Origin: Bog-756 sp963812525
GTDB lineage: Bacteria; Actinomycetota; Acidimicrobiia; Acidimicrobiales; RAAP-2
Length of the DNA: 64,000 nucleotides
Assembly (NCBI GenBank): GCA_963812525.1
Contig: CAWEVL010000011.1
Location: 1,240,001-1,304,000 of the forward strand
Direction: 5' to 3'
Under the pieces are notes generated by a model, which was not told where the DNA came from, ran no database searches, and worked only from the letters and a program-made list of their open reading frames with translations. The position numbers were made by a program, and so were the translations under genes. Shown piece after piece: positions 8,822-17,153 of the stretch (its first letter is position 1; each line of letters starts with the position of its first letter).

Positions 8822-9140
8822 CAGCGGCCTGCCTTCTAACGATGCTCCGATGGGCTGCCAAGGGCGAGATGCTCCATCGGTAGGTGGTTGTCGACCTCCC
8901 GTGCGATATAGCGCTTGAGGCATCGGATGGCCTCATTCTTGGTCTGTCCTTCCTTCATCCGTCGGTCGATGGGAGCCGGGTTCGGGGGTCGGAAACCATT
9001 CTGGTGATGACAACATGCCAGAGCGCCGTGTTGGCCTGCCGATCACCACTCTGGCTGAACCGATGACGCTCGTGCCTTTTGCCCATCTGAGCCTTCGCAC
9101 CATCATGACCACCTCTCGATCCGGTGATAGTCGCACCGAC
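8822..9140 (-). mobile_element. IS110-family transposase remnant (C-terminal part)
   Basis: Minus-strand pieces in two frames read GDRQANTALWHVVITRM and then EGQTKNEAIRCLKRYIAREV, which align with the end of the intact IS110 transposases in this window (GDRQANSALWRIVMVR, TKRDVIRILKRYVAREV). A frameshift at about 8960 and loss of the N-terminal RuvC-like half show a dead copy. Its sequence is more divergent than the 42-52 kb copies, so it comes from another IS110 lineage. Confidence 0.75.
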
Positions 9141-9312
9141 AACGATGCTCCGCGATACCTGGTGCGTCAACCCGACGAGACCTCAACAGCACCATGGAAC
9201 AACGCATGGAGCGCACACCGACGCCGTCACTGATTGGTGCCATTGATCGTCGGAACGGCGAGAGGTGGACCGCAGGATTGCGCTTGGCCACATTGGGTAG
9301 TGTGAATAGCGC

Positions 9313-9483
9313 ATGGAGACACCCCGAACAACACAGCACAGCAGCAGCGGGCAATCCTTGGAGGTCTTCAGTCTGGCGCTCGTTGGCACCCTTGCGATCG
9401 CAGTGGCCGTCCTCCTCCGAGTCAGTTGGAAGCATTTGCGGGCGAAAGAAGTGCCAGCGGACGCTCCCATTACTGTGGAATAG
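9313..9483 (+). CDS. Small single-pass membrane protein
   Basis: A 56-residue frame beginning METPRTTQHSSSG, with one transmembrane helix (VFSLALVGTLAIAVAVLL) followed by a basic stretch (RVSWKHLRAKE) that would favour the C-terminus inside. The codon pattern and the clean hydrophobic helix support it, though no strong ribosome binding site is seen. Function is unknown. Confidence 0.45.
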   Translation: METPRTTQHSSSGQSLEVFSLALVGTLAIAVAVLLRVSWKHLRAKEVPADAPITVE

Positions 9484-9895
9484 CGAAGGACTAGATCTTC
9501 CCGGACTGCCGCTGAGCGCAAGCAGATCATCACGTCGTCACCAAGTGTCGCTGGACAGTCCATCGGCCCCGCGAAGGCTCGCATCGCGCTGGTTGCACCG
9601 CCCGCCCGCTGGCGGAAGTGACCCGACCAGACTCAGCGACGGCGGGCCGTGTGTGACACACGATCCGGGTGTGGAAGACCACTAACAATGCCGTCCCATA
9701 GGGAAACACCACATTTAGCCCTGATCTGATCGATACGGGGGCTGCTCGCAAGAGTTGCCTCGCCCGGAACGGCCCTTGAGAGACGCACAGGATCCGCCAG
9801 GAGGCCTGGAAGCAGGCGTTCTGGACGGCAGGCCCTTCTCGCTGAGGATCGGCCACCCTTACCGATAGTTCACCGAACCGTTCTAGTCTTGTTCA
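9484..9895. other. Gene-free stretch
   Basis: Several overlapping frames occur on both strands but none shows a recognisable domain. I see no clear repeat copy or RNA gene. It could contain the promoter of the DivIVA-domain gene. Confidence 0.4.
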
Positions 9896-10243
9896 GTGAG
9901 TGAACGGCGACGTGATGTGGACAAATCCCAAAGTAGGACGGTCGAGAACATCCGGGTGAAGTTGGCTGGGGTTGGTCACAAAGCACAACCCTTTCCGGCC
10001 CTCTCCGCACTCCGTACGGTCGAGTTCTCTCAGGCGTTCAGGGGTTACCACCGCGACGAGATAGACGAATACCTTGTCCGTGCGCTTGTGGAAGACCTCA
10101 CCGGGGGTTCCAGGATCACCTACGACAGCCGTGGCGAGCAGGAACTTAAGGGAATATGGGGCAGCTGGCCCATCTACGCTGCGACCACCGCGGCAACCAC
10201 GGTTCTCCAGCGACGGCCCAACCTCCGGAAGGGTGCCCACTGA
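9896..10243 (+). CDS. Short DivIVA-domain protein
   Basis: A 115-residue protein with a GTG start. The central motif FSQAFRGYHRDEIDEYLVRAL is the DivIVA N-terminal signature (F-x4-RGY-x2-EVD-x-YL) found in Wag31-type polar and septal scaffold proteins. The long coiled coil of DivIVA is missing, so this is either an isolated domain protein or a truncated gene. The last codons run into the head of an R2 repeat, suggesting that the original C-terminus was replaced by repeat sequence. Confidence 0.55.
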   Translation: MSERRRDVDKSQSRTVENIRVKLAGVGHKAQPFPALSALRTVEFSQAFRGYHRDEIDEYLVRALVEDLTGGSRITYDSRGEQELKGIWGSWPIYAATTAATTVLQRRPNLRKGAH

Positions 10244-10430
10244 CCACCGGGTCAGTGGTACAGCCTGGCCGTTCTGGGCACCAGACTCCTCTCCTTGTCC
10301 CACGGCTGGTCGCGGTGACCTCAGGAGACTCACGGCTGAGGTCAGGGGGTTCGATGAGCCTCAGTCCACGGGCTGTGGATCACCCGTCTAACAACACATC
10401 TGGGTGTGTGGATAACTGGCCCACGGGGTA
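10231..10430 (+). repeat. R2 repeat
   Basis: A nearly full copy: GGGTGCCCACTGACC and GGGTCAGTGG, CTGGCCGTTCTGGGCACC, the hairpin GACCTCAG / CTGAGGTC, GGTTCGATGAGCC, and a distal ACATCTGGGTGTGTGG. It overlaps the end of the DivIVA-domain frame. Confidence 0.8.
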
Positions 10431-10493
10431 CCCAGGGCCCGCACGCGACAGACCCCCGGCCAGAACCAGGGGTCGTCGCAACGTGATGGGTGG

Positions 10494-11408
10494 TCAGTTG
10501 ATGGTCAGGGGAATCGTGGCCTGGACCGTCGTCTTCGTCTTGACCTTCTTTTTACCGTCGAGTGTGGTCACCGTCTCGGTCGTCTGGACCGTGACCGAAC
10601 TCGGTCGTGGGATCAACCTCTTGTTTGGGGTCCCCGACAGCACTCCGGCCGAGGACAGCTTCAGCCCCTTGGGGAGGGTGACCTTGTACCATTTCAGTGT
10701 GGTGACGTTGGGGCTGGTGCTGACTCCGAGGTTGGCCGCATGGAGGGTCACTTTGCCGTAGGCCTTTCCCGGCGTGGCAGGCGGAAGGCTAGGGATGATG
10801 ATGGTGAGCGGCGGTACCGAACCCGAGTACCTGACCGCTCCCTGATAAGCGTTGTTGTAGATGTTCATCAGACCCTCGAATGAGTCCTCCTGCACTTGAC
10901 CAGGGGTCCCCGACGCGTCCCAAATAAGGTCGCCACCCGCCCAAATACCATCGTGTGCATAACTCGCTGGGTCGTGGCCGCCAAACAGCACCACATCTCC
11001 TGGCTGCAGATCAGCCTTGTCCTCGGCAACCGTTGACTGTTGTGGGACAAGGGTGCCAACTCCGGTGTAGTCGGTGCCTCCCGGCAGATTGTCACCGTCC
11101 GCATCGATGGCAAACCCGGTCGCCTGATACACCGCGTACTGGGCCAGGCTCATGCAGTCGTAACCCACGACTCCGGGCGCGCACTGTGAACCGGAATCAC
11201 CGACTGTGGGCCCGTTGTCCCCTCCTCCACCATTGCAGTAGGGAATCCCAGCCTGCGAGGCCGCCTTTTGCACGATGAGGGCGCCTGTGGATTCCGCCGC
11301 GGCCGAATGTACGTCGATTACAACGGCAATGCCGGCCAACGAAATAGTGAGAAGCAGGGCGATTGCGCTCTTTGCGATGACGTCGGAGATTGGAAATCGT
11401 GACGACAT
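10494..11408 (-). CDS. Secreted NlpC/P60-type peptidase with C-terminal Ig-like domain
   Basis: A 304-residue protein from ATG 11408, which has GAGGGG just upstream. It has a signal peptide (hydrophobic core LLLTISLAGIAVVI, cleavage near HSAAAES), an NlpC/P60 domain at about 40-190 with the catalytic Cys in GYDCMSLAQYAVY and the His in YAHDGIWAGG, and a C-terminal putative Ig domain ending in LPKGLKLSSAGVLSGTP. It probably cleaves peptidoglycan stem peptides outside the cell. The tail TVTTLDGKKKVKTKTT recurs in a remnant at about 34.2 kb. Confidence 0.8.
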   Translation of the reverse strand: MSSRFPISDVIAKSAIALLLTISLAGIAVVIDVHSAAAESTGALIVQKAASQAGIPYCNGGGGDNGPTVGDSGSQCAPGVVGYDCMSLAQYAVYQATGFAIDADGDNLPGGTDYTGVGTLVPQQSTVAEDKADLQPGDVVLFGGHDPASYAHDGIWAGGDLIWDASGTPGQVQEDSFEGLMNIYNNAYQGAVRYSGSVPPLTIIIPSLPPATPGKAYGKVTLHAANLGVSTSPNVTTLKWYKVTLPKGLKLSSAGVLSGTPNKRLIPRPSSVTVQTTETVTTLDGKKKVKTKTTVQATIPLTIN

Positions 11409-12085
11409 GAGGCCCCTCGTGTAGACAGATCGGAACGACGACCAATTAGCGAAAACCAACTAATCGGCAATGTATAGTATGAACGCGCGATCCGGTACGT
11501 AAAGTTTGCGAAACACTCGTCCCGGTGTCGGTAGCCTCACTATGAGTGGCCATGGCAAACGGAGTCGTCAACCGACGCGCGATCCTGGCCCATAGCGGCG
11601 GCCAACCAAGAAGTCGGTCCGGTGGTTCAAGAGCGATTTTCTCCGACCGGCGGCGAAGACAGTCGGGGTGGCACACCAGGACGAGAGCTGCACGTCGTCA
11701 AGGTTGCCCGCTTGTCGTTTGACCTTTGTCTCACACCCCCTTGCCCACCCGTCGGACCGGCGTGGCAACAGAGACGGTCCGTTGAGTGGCTCCGCCAGCG
11801 TGCCGATACCTCCATTGTTCTTGCGACGACGTCAGGGATAGTGCTTGGCCTCTTCGGGGTCGCTCATCAATCTGTCCGTTGTCGCCTTCATATGGGTCTC
11901 CGACGGTGGGCGGAGTTCTCCGATCGCCCGGCCAGCCTGAGGGTTGCCCAGCGACTGATTCCACCGGTCTCCGTCGCTCTGGGTGAACTGGCCTGGTCGT
12001 TCACCCCTGACCGGTTGGCCCCTGCCCCACAACGCCTGGGGGGTGGGAGCGGGTCGGCGGACCTGGTCGCATCGACTCGTTGAGC
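11409..12085. other. Long stretch without a confident gene
   Basis: About 680 bp. An AT-richer patch at 11450-11500, just upstream of the NlpC/P60 gene, probably contains its promoter. Between 11620 and 12080 open frames exist on both strands but show neither a domain nor a ribosome binding site. They may be remains of a decayed gene. Confidence 0.4.
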
Positions 12086-12256
12086 TCATTTGGCGTGCTG
12101 CCGACAAGCCTCTACCTGCCACCGCTTTCCCGTTCGGTCGGTTGACCGGCCACGGCTGACCACCGGCTCCGGACAGTTAGCGTGACCTGCACCGTTTTGG
12201 GCGAACCGGAAGCACTGACCGGGCTGCACGTAGCTGGCTTCGGCGTGGGCCACCAC
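12086..12256 (-). CDS. Small Cys/His-containing protein
   Basis: A 56-residue frame from a GTG at 12256, divergent from the TetR-like gene. It reads QPGQCFRFAQNGAGHANCPE and then RTGKRWQVEACRQHA. Three Cys and several His, an RG-rich centre and a conserved-looking GKRW-VEAC block resemble small uncharacterised actinobacterial proteins, possibly metal-binding. The start is uncertain because the frame is open far upstream, antisense to the regulator gene. Confidence 0.4.
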   Translation of the reverse strand: MVAHAEASYVQPGQCFRFAQNGAGHANCPEPVVSRGRSTDRTGKRWQVEACRQHAK

Positions 12257-12310
12257 GGTGACCCTACCGGCGCTGCCCAGCCTGTCTCGACTTGGATACA
12301 CTGGACGACA

Positions 12311-13141
12311 ATGGCGGAAGTTCGCACGGGGGGCCAGGGACGCAGGCCACGCATGGCGCGGGCGGAACTGCGCTCGATGCTCCTCGAGGCGGCACTCGAG
12401 ATCCTGCGTGAGGAAGGTCTTCAAACCGGATCCGTGAACATCACCTTCAAGCGCGTTTGCGACCGGGTCCAGGTACGCACGGGCATCCAAGTCACCAATG
12501 GCTCGGTGATCAAGCGAATCTGGGAGAACCAGGCCGAGTTCCAAGCCGACGTCCTTGTAGCAGTGGCGAACGACCAGTCCCGGCCGGAGCTCGGTCTCAT
12601 CTTCAATGCTCTGGGACCGCTTCTCGAAGACCCTGACCTTTCGAACCCGGAGTCCCGAGCCCGGCTCGTGCAACAGGTGTGCCGAGTAGGTGGTCAGGCC
12701 AACACCGTCGCCACGGCCGAGTCGCCCAACTATCCGCTCTGGATGCATGTGGTCGCGACGGCCATTACGACTTCACACGCAGAACAGCGGGAACGGATCT
12801 TGCTGCCACTCCGCGAGGGATACATGTCGTTCACCAAACTGTGGGAGGAGACCTTCGCCGCATTGGCAGCCCTCCTTGGATTACGGATCCGACCTGAATT
12901 GGACATGTCACAGTTCGTGATGGTGCTCACGGCGTTGGACCAGGGATTCTCCCTCCGCCACCGCATCAACGGAAAGATCGAGTACGTCACGCGGCCGACC
13001 GGGCCGAACGGGGAGACCGAGGACTGGACGCTATTCGCCCTCGGACTCGAAGCGCTTGTGCACCAGTTCTTCGAGATCGACCCGGACTGGCGACCAGAGC
13101 GCAGGGATGTCGCTGACAGCGAGGGACTACGCCGCGACTGA
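12311..13141 (+). CDS. TetR-like transcriptional regulator
   Basis: A 276-residue protein from ATG 12311. The N-terminus (RAELRSMLLEAALEILREEG) matches helix 1 of a TetR DNA-binding domain; the following VNITFKRVCDRV and VTNGSVIKRIWENQAEFQADV match the turn helices in altered form. The remainder is an all-helical putative ligand domain. The basic region GRRPRMARAEL precedes the domain. The effector and target are unknown; a divergent small gene lies 55 bp upstream. Confidence 0.65.
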   Translation: MAEVRTGGQGRRPRMARAELRSMLLEAALEILREEGLQTGSVNITFKRVCDRVQVRTGIQVTNGSVIKRIWENQAEFQADVLVAVANDQSRPELGLIFNALGPLLEDPDLSNPESRARLVQQVCRVGGQANTVATAESPNYPLWMHVVATAITTSHAEQRERILLPLREGYMSFTKLWEETFAALAALLGLRIRPELDMSQFVMVLTALDQGFSLRHRINGKIEYVTRPTGPNGETEDWTLFALGLEALVHQFFEIDPDWRPERRDVADSEGLRRD

Positions 13142-13251
13142 GGCGGGCCGATTTCGCCGTGCACTATGCCATGAGCCCCCCCCAGAAGGCGAGACGCCAG
13201 GCCATGGTCATCGGTTGTTGGAGAATTCGCCGCCCTCAAACAAGTAGTAGC

Positions 13252-13307
13252 CCTTGCCCCACCCGGATCGGCGGCGCCACTATCCTGCCCTCGACCGGCC
13301 CATGCGG
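13252..13307 (+). repeat. R1 repeat
   Basis: Reads CCCCACCCGGATCGG, CGGCGCCACTATCC and TGCCCTCGACCGGCCC, with the loop changed to CCACTAT. It lies at the 3' side of the HAD gene. Confidence 0.6.
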
Positions 13308-13342
13308 CCGTATGGATAACACGGACGCAGGCAACGTCCGGC

Positions 13343-13957
13343 CTAGGCAGCGAGCAATCCAATGTCCAGAAGAACTGTTCTCACCTCATCGATTCCCCGA
13401 ACGTGCTCTGATCGGAAACCGAATGAATGCGCTGCTTCCGCATTGAGATCGACGTCGTCGAAGTACAGGATGTGCTCCCGTCTGACGGGGAGTTGATCAG
13501 CGACCGCTTGAAATATGGCTGCATCCGGCTTCACCAGCCCAAGCTCGAAGGACAGGAATCGAAAATCGAACAAGTCCAGAAACGGCCACTGTGAAGTCTG
13601 GTAGGTCCAATGCATCGAGTTTGTATTGCTCAGGCATCCGATGGGCACCGATTGTTGGACCTCTACCAGGAGTTCCGCAGTTCCGGGGTAGGGACCGATT
13701 GGCCAGTCACGAAAGATGTCGAGAAATCGCTGGGGTGACATATCGAGCTGCCATTCCTCGACAAAGCCTGTCGAGAATTCCGACTCTGAACACTCACCCC
13801 TCTCGAATCGTCCTACCCACGGACTCGTGAGCCATCGATGCCACATGGTTTCGTCACTGACAGCCTCAGTTAGTTCCTGAAGCGACGCGACGCCACCGAG
13901 TTCGATCAGGACGCCTCCGAGGTCGAAGAGCACGAACTCAACCTCACGGTCGTACAT
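13343..13957 (-). CDS. HAD-superfamily hydrolase (class IA, YihX-like)
   Basis: A 204-residue protein from ATG 13957; a longer frame reaches into the R2 copy upstream and is not believed. Motif I is FVLFDLGGVLIEL, with the nucleophile Asp, motif II is GCLSNTNSMHW, motif III is ELGLVKPDAAIF, and motif IV is ILYFDDVDLNAEAA. This is the order of the YihX/epoxide-hydrolase N-terminal type HAD phosphatases. It probably dephosphorylates a small metabolite. A second, divergent HAD gene is at 24043. Confidence 0.83.
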   Translation of the reverse strand: MYDREVEFVLFDLGGVLIELGGVASLQELTEAVSDETMWHRWLTSPWVGRFERGECSESEFSTGFVEEWQLDMSPQRFLDIFRDWPIGPYPGTAELLVEVQQSVPIGCLSNTNSMHWTYQTSQWPFLDLFDFRFLSFELGLVKPDAAIFQAVADQLPVRREHILYFDDVDLNAEAAHSFGFRSEHVRGIDEVRTVLLDIGLLAA

Positions 13958-14021
13958 GACATTCAAAAGTAGTCGGGTTGTACGACGCCGTCGAGCATCG
14001 GGCGACGTATCCCACAACGCA

Positions 14022-14195
14022 CCCAAGTCGTTTGGGCACCACACTCCCCTCTTTGTCACACGGCCGTTGTGACCTCAGGAGACCTACGTCTGAGGTTAGG
14101 GCTCGATGCCAGCCCAGAGGATGAATCAAGCGCCCCTGAGGACTTGATGGCAACCCGGCCCCAACGGCACATCCCGCTACCCGCAGGTGCCTCAT
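14022..14195 (+). repeat. R2 repeat without head
   Basis: Reads TTTGGGCACCACACTCCCCT, CACGGCCGTTGTGACCTCAG, GAGACCTACGTCTGAGG, TCGATGCCAGCCCAGAGG and ends near ACGGCACATCCCG. The start region is close to the copies at 1.5 and 35.0 kb. Confidence 0.8.
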
Positions 14196-14245
14196 AACAC
14201 ATTTGCACCTTTGAGGATTACTCTTGGAAACGGAAGACCCGACCG

Positions 14246-14545
14246 ATGAGTCGCATTGAGGAGCATCAGATGCAGAGAGTACTGATGATTGTGCAGCACC
14301 CGGTGAAGGACTATGACGATTGGCGGATCGAATATGACAGAGCGCAACCGATACGTGACAAGCACGGGGTCACCGACGCCACCGTCTTTCGGAATGCAGA
14401 TGATCCGAACGAGATTACGGGGCTGCACTGGTTCCCCTCGGTCGATAAAGCTCAGGCCTTCGCCGCCGATCCCGACCTGAAAGACGCCATGGCTAAGGCA
14501 GGCGTGAGCGGACCACCCCGGATCGAGATCAGCATCGAGGTGTAG
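14246..14545 (+). CDS. Small ABM-like / cyclase-type protein
   Basis: A 99-residue protein. The body (VLMIVQHPVKDYDDWRIEYD, ATVFRNADDPNEITGLHWF, KAQAFAADPDLKDAMAKAGV) matches small ferredoxin-fold dimeric barrel proteins, often annotated as cyclase or antibiotic biosynthesis monooxygenase-like. Substrate is unknown. The start may be the second Met (MQRVLMIV) at about residue 9. Confidence 0.65.
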   Translation: MSRIEEHQMQRVLMIVQHPVKDYDDWRIEYDRAQPIRDKHGVTDATVFRNADDPNEITGLHWFPSVDKAQAFAADPDLKDAMAKAGVSGPPRIEISIEV

Positions 14546-14634
14546 ATACCTACCGCCGCTCGATCGAAGATCGAGCTCACTCTCGGTTCCGAGTGGGTGC
14601 CACCCAATGCCGGGCCGGAGGGATGGCGAGCTGG

Positions 14635-14859
14635 CTACTCCGGACCGTAGTAGCGGCCCGTCCACTTAAAAACCACCGCCGACCGGCCATCTGGCAGCGG
14701 CTCAACATCGACGGTACGGACGTAGCGATGCTGTTGGCCATCCGTCATGACCACGCAGAGTTCATCGGTATCGCCCTCGATCGGGTGCTCACGTCCATCC
14801 ATCGGACCGCCACTGAGCACCGCAACTCCCGCCAGGTTGCTGCCAGGCTGCTGGGACAT
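14635..14859 (-). CDS. Small hypothetical protein
   Basis: A 74-residue frame reading VLSGGPMDGREHPI, DELCVVMTDGQQHRYVRT and FKWTGRYYGPE. The GGPMDG motif and the beta-rich remainder resemble small proteins of unknown function found in actinobacteria and their phages. No neighbours are co-directional. Confidence 0.5.
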   Translation of the reverse strand: MSQQPGSNLAGVAVLSGGPMDGREHPIEGDTDELCVVMTDGQQHRYVRTVDVEPLPDGRSAVVFKWTGRYYGPE

Positions 14860-14899
14860 CGGGAAGAGAATCTCAGAAGCGAACGCCTAGCGCAATCGC

Positions 14900-14960
14900 A
14901 GTGGCCCAGAACGCCGGCTCGGTGGCGTTTATCAACCCTGGTTGATCGGCAATTCGAGGG
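14900..14960 (+). repeat. R1 repeat
   Basis: Reads GCCCAGAACGCCGG, CTCGGTGGCGTTTATCAACC and TGGTTGATCGGCAATT. It lies just upstream of the minus-strand 74-residue gene. Confidence 0.7.
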
Positions 14961-15136
14961 GCCTACAGAACTCGGATCCTCTTGTGGCAACGGACGAAAC
15001 AGGCAGCGCAGAGGCGCCCGGACTCGCCGATGTGGTGTCCCCAACCCGACGAGTCCGGCGCTACCCCACGTGTGATGGCCAATCTACCTCTGGGGCCCAT
15101 TGGCCCCGACCCCCAGGAATCTGGAGGTTTGGTTCA

Positions 15137-15553
15137 TCAGTTCGTTGTCGAGACTGCGCTTGCACAGTGACTGCACTTGAGGGCAGCCACAGGGAGATCA
15201 TCGGAGAGACACTGCGGGCAAGTCTTGGTCTCCGCCGGGGGACCAAAGACCTTGTTGCCTCGCTTCTTCATGAATGCACGGTAGGGCACGACCAGCACAA
15301 AATAGATCACCGCCATGAAGATCACGAAGTAGACGATGGCTGAGATGAACGATCCAAGGTTGATGCGTTGCCCATTGATCGTCCATCCAAGTCCCAACGA
15401 TCCTGAGCCTCCCCCCTGTGCGGCATTGACCAGTGGAGTAATGATCGAATCAGTGAAGGACTTGATGAGCGTGCTAAAGGCCAGTGCTACGACAAGGCCG
15501 ACGGCGATAACGATCAACTCCCCCTGCATCAGGAAGTTCCTAAATCCCTTCAT
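15137..15553 (-). CDS. mscL: Large-conductance mechanosensitive channel with C-terminal zinc ribbon
   Basis: A 138-residue protein. The N-terminus MKGFRNFLMQGELIVIAVGL is the MscL amphipathic helix and pore-lining helix start; the second membrane helix is SAIVYFVIFMAVIYFVLVVPY. MscL opens at high membrane tension to release solutes. Beyond the usual end the protein carries a zinc-ribbon-like tail with CPQC and CSHC (about residues 113-133), a variant known from some actinobacterial MscL proteins. It is monocistronic. Confidence 0.92.
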   Translation of the reverse strand: MKGFRNFLMQGELIVIAVGLVVALAFSTLIKSFTDSIITPLVNAAQGGGSGSLGLGWTINGQRINLGSFISAIVYFVIFMAVIYFVLVVPYRAFMKKRGNKVFGPPAETKTCPQCLSDDLPVAALKCSHCASAVSTTN

Positions 15554-15645
15554 ATTCCAACCCCGATCACTTGTGGCCCTCGCATTGCCAAGCTAAGCCA
15601 GAATGGTGACGAAGTCACTGCTTCAACGAGACATTGCTGGCAAAC

Positions 15646-15700
15646 GGGTGCCCCCTGATCGCCGGCTACGTCCTGAACCTCACCGGCCCGTGTGCGGGTT
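15646..15700 (+). repeat. R1/R2 head fragment
   Basis: GGGTGCCCCCTGATCGCCGG followed by CTACGTCCTGAACC. After the head it matches neither full R1 nor full R2. Confidence 0.5.
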
Positions 15701-15785
15701 AAATGCACGCAGGTAGCGGAGGTCCACACGTTTGTCTTGACAGCAACGACACCAAATGGCGGGAGAACGAAATGTCACTCTTGGC

Positions 15786-15880
15786 CGGGGTAAGACTCAA
15801 GCTAGGGCTCGATCTCAGCCGAGAAGATGGTCACAGCCCCGCGAGGACTCGACGGCACCCCTGACCCCAACCAGGCATTC
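15786..15880 (+). repeat. R2 repeat, distal part
   Basis: Contains GGGCTCGATCTCAGCC, AGAAGATGGTCACAGCCCC, GAGGACTCGACGGCACCCC and CCAACCAGGCA, matching the second half of R2. The stretch 15554-16053 holds no confident gene besides these repeats; a 74-codon frame at 15756 mostly translates repeat sequence. Confidence 0.6.
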
Positions 15881-16023
15881 GATGACAAACGACGAGGAAA
15901 AACGCTCGGTGGTTCTAGTTGACAGCCAATACATTCTGCTGGATGGCGGCTTCACCGTGCCTGCATCATTGGTTGAGTGAGGCAGGATTCGCCTCATAGC
16001 CGTCGCCCCAAATAGCTGGCTGG

Positions 16024-16070
16024 TTCGCCCTCAAGGCCGGGTCGTGGCAGTTATCAGCCTGCTGTTCCCC
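16024..16070 (+). repeat. R1 repeat without head
   Basis: Reads AGGCCGGGTCGTGGC and AGTTATCAGCCTGC. It lies at the 3' end of the broken gene that follows. Confidence 0.5.
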
Positions 16071-16661
16071 CACCCTGAATGAAATATGAGCGTAACCACC
16101 AAGACGAGACGGCGATGATCAGCAATGCGGAGTCCGTCTGGAGAGCATCGCCGACAGTAGCCACTACTTCAATCCCATCGGGACCGGAGGGGTCAAATCG
16201 AAGACCTCCATTTCGGTAAGCGATCATGCGCGTGCCCGACTCATCTATTGCCGACATAACGGCATTGTCCCTGTTGTACCCGTCAAGGGGAATCTGAACT
16301 GACCTAACCCCGGTAGCGTCAGCCTCCCCGATGCTTTGTACCCCCAATGCCTTCCGCTCCGGGTAACGGCTGTCTTGCCGGTGTTGAGATTCGTGAATAC
16401 CGGAGTCTCCTCCCACCGCCGCCACCGTGGGCCACTGAGGTTCCGGCAATCGTATTCCGTACGTTTGCCTTCTCGTGTAATCGCCGTCGGCTGGATTCGA
16501 CGGTTGACCTCGACAGTCGCGACCTTTGGGCTGGCCGAATCGGTCGACGTGAGCCCGTAGAGGGAGATTCCCCCACCGACCCTCGACAACAGGTTCCACG
16601 AAAGATGCAGCCCAGAAAGGTCCGCTATCTGACTCCAAGCTCGATCAACATCAGAACTCAT
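16054..16661 (-). pseudogene. Unknown protein family, frameshifted member
   Basis: The N-terminal part from ATG 16661 (MSSDVDRAWSQIADLSGL, VATVEVNRRIQPTAITRE, ETPVFTNLNTG) and the C-terminal part (VRSVQIPLDGYNRDNAVMSA, DGIEVVATVGDALQTDS, LLIIAVSSWWLRSYF) are in two frames joining near 16360. Joined, they give about 200 residues ending in a hydrophobic segment, and the C-terminal half aligns with the intact protein at 31633-32193. The family is unknown to me; a membrane-anchored C-terminus is likely. Confidence 0.55.
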
Positions 16662-16744
16662 ATTGCTCCCTGAGCGATGCGACAAGAGCACCTGTCGTGA
16701 CCGCGGCCCCACCCGTTGGCAGGTTGACACGCCAGGCGGTCGGC

Positions 16745-16925
16745 GAGGGCACATCATCCCACTCCTCCGGTGGATCTCGTCGTGACCTCAGGAGACCTAC
16801 GGTTGAGGTGACGGCTCGATGCCAGCCAGAAAGAGGGCGCAGACCCGCCCCTGAAGACCTGATGGCACTCCTGCCCCCAGCGGCCTTCGAGCCGTGTGGA
16901 CAAGTGGGCAACCACACCCCACTCC
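16745..16925 (+). repeat. R2 repeat
   Basis: Reads TCGTCGTGACCTCAGGAGAC, CTACGGTTGAGGTGACGG, CTCGATGCCAGCC and GCCGTGTGGACAAGTGG. It precedes the ABC transporter operon by about 230 bp. The spurious minus-strand frame across 16797-17471 is antisense to the ATPase start and is not a gene. Confidence 0.75.
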
Positions 16926-17153
16926 GGGCAATCCCGAGGAGGCCACTGGCGACCTCGGGGATACCTCAGGGACAATTGGGGGGTATCCCCCATGGTCGGG
17001 TAGCTCCATTCTTGTCATGATCAGAGGTACGTCCGTGAACTGGTCCGGACGCCTGACGACCGGAGTCGACTTGCCGACGAGCGTTTCGACTGGGGGATCA
17101 TTGGTCTGGCGGTCAGCATCGGGGCGCCACGCTGGCCGTAAGGTGCCCACCGG

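Noticed and set aside
14246..14545. Heme-degrading monooxygenase
   Set aside because: The short dimeric-barrel fold is shared by many unrelated enzymes and the Asn-Trp-His set of IsdG-type proteins is not seen.
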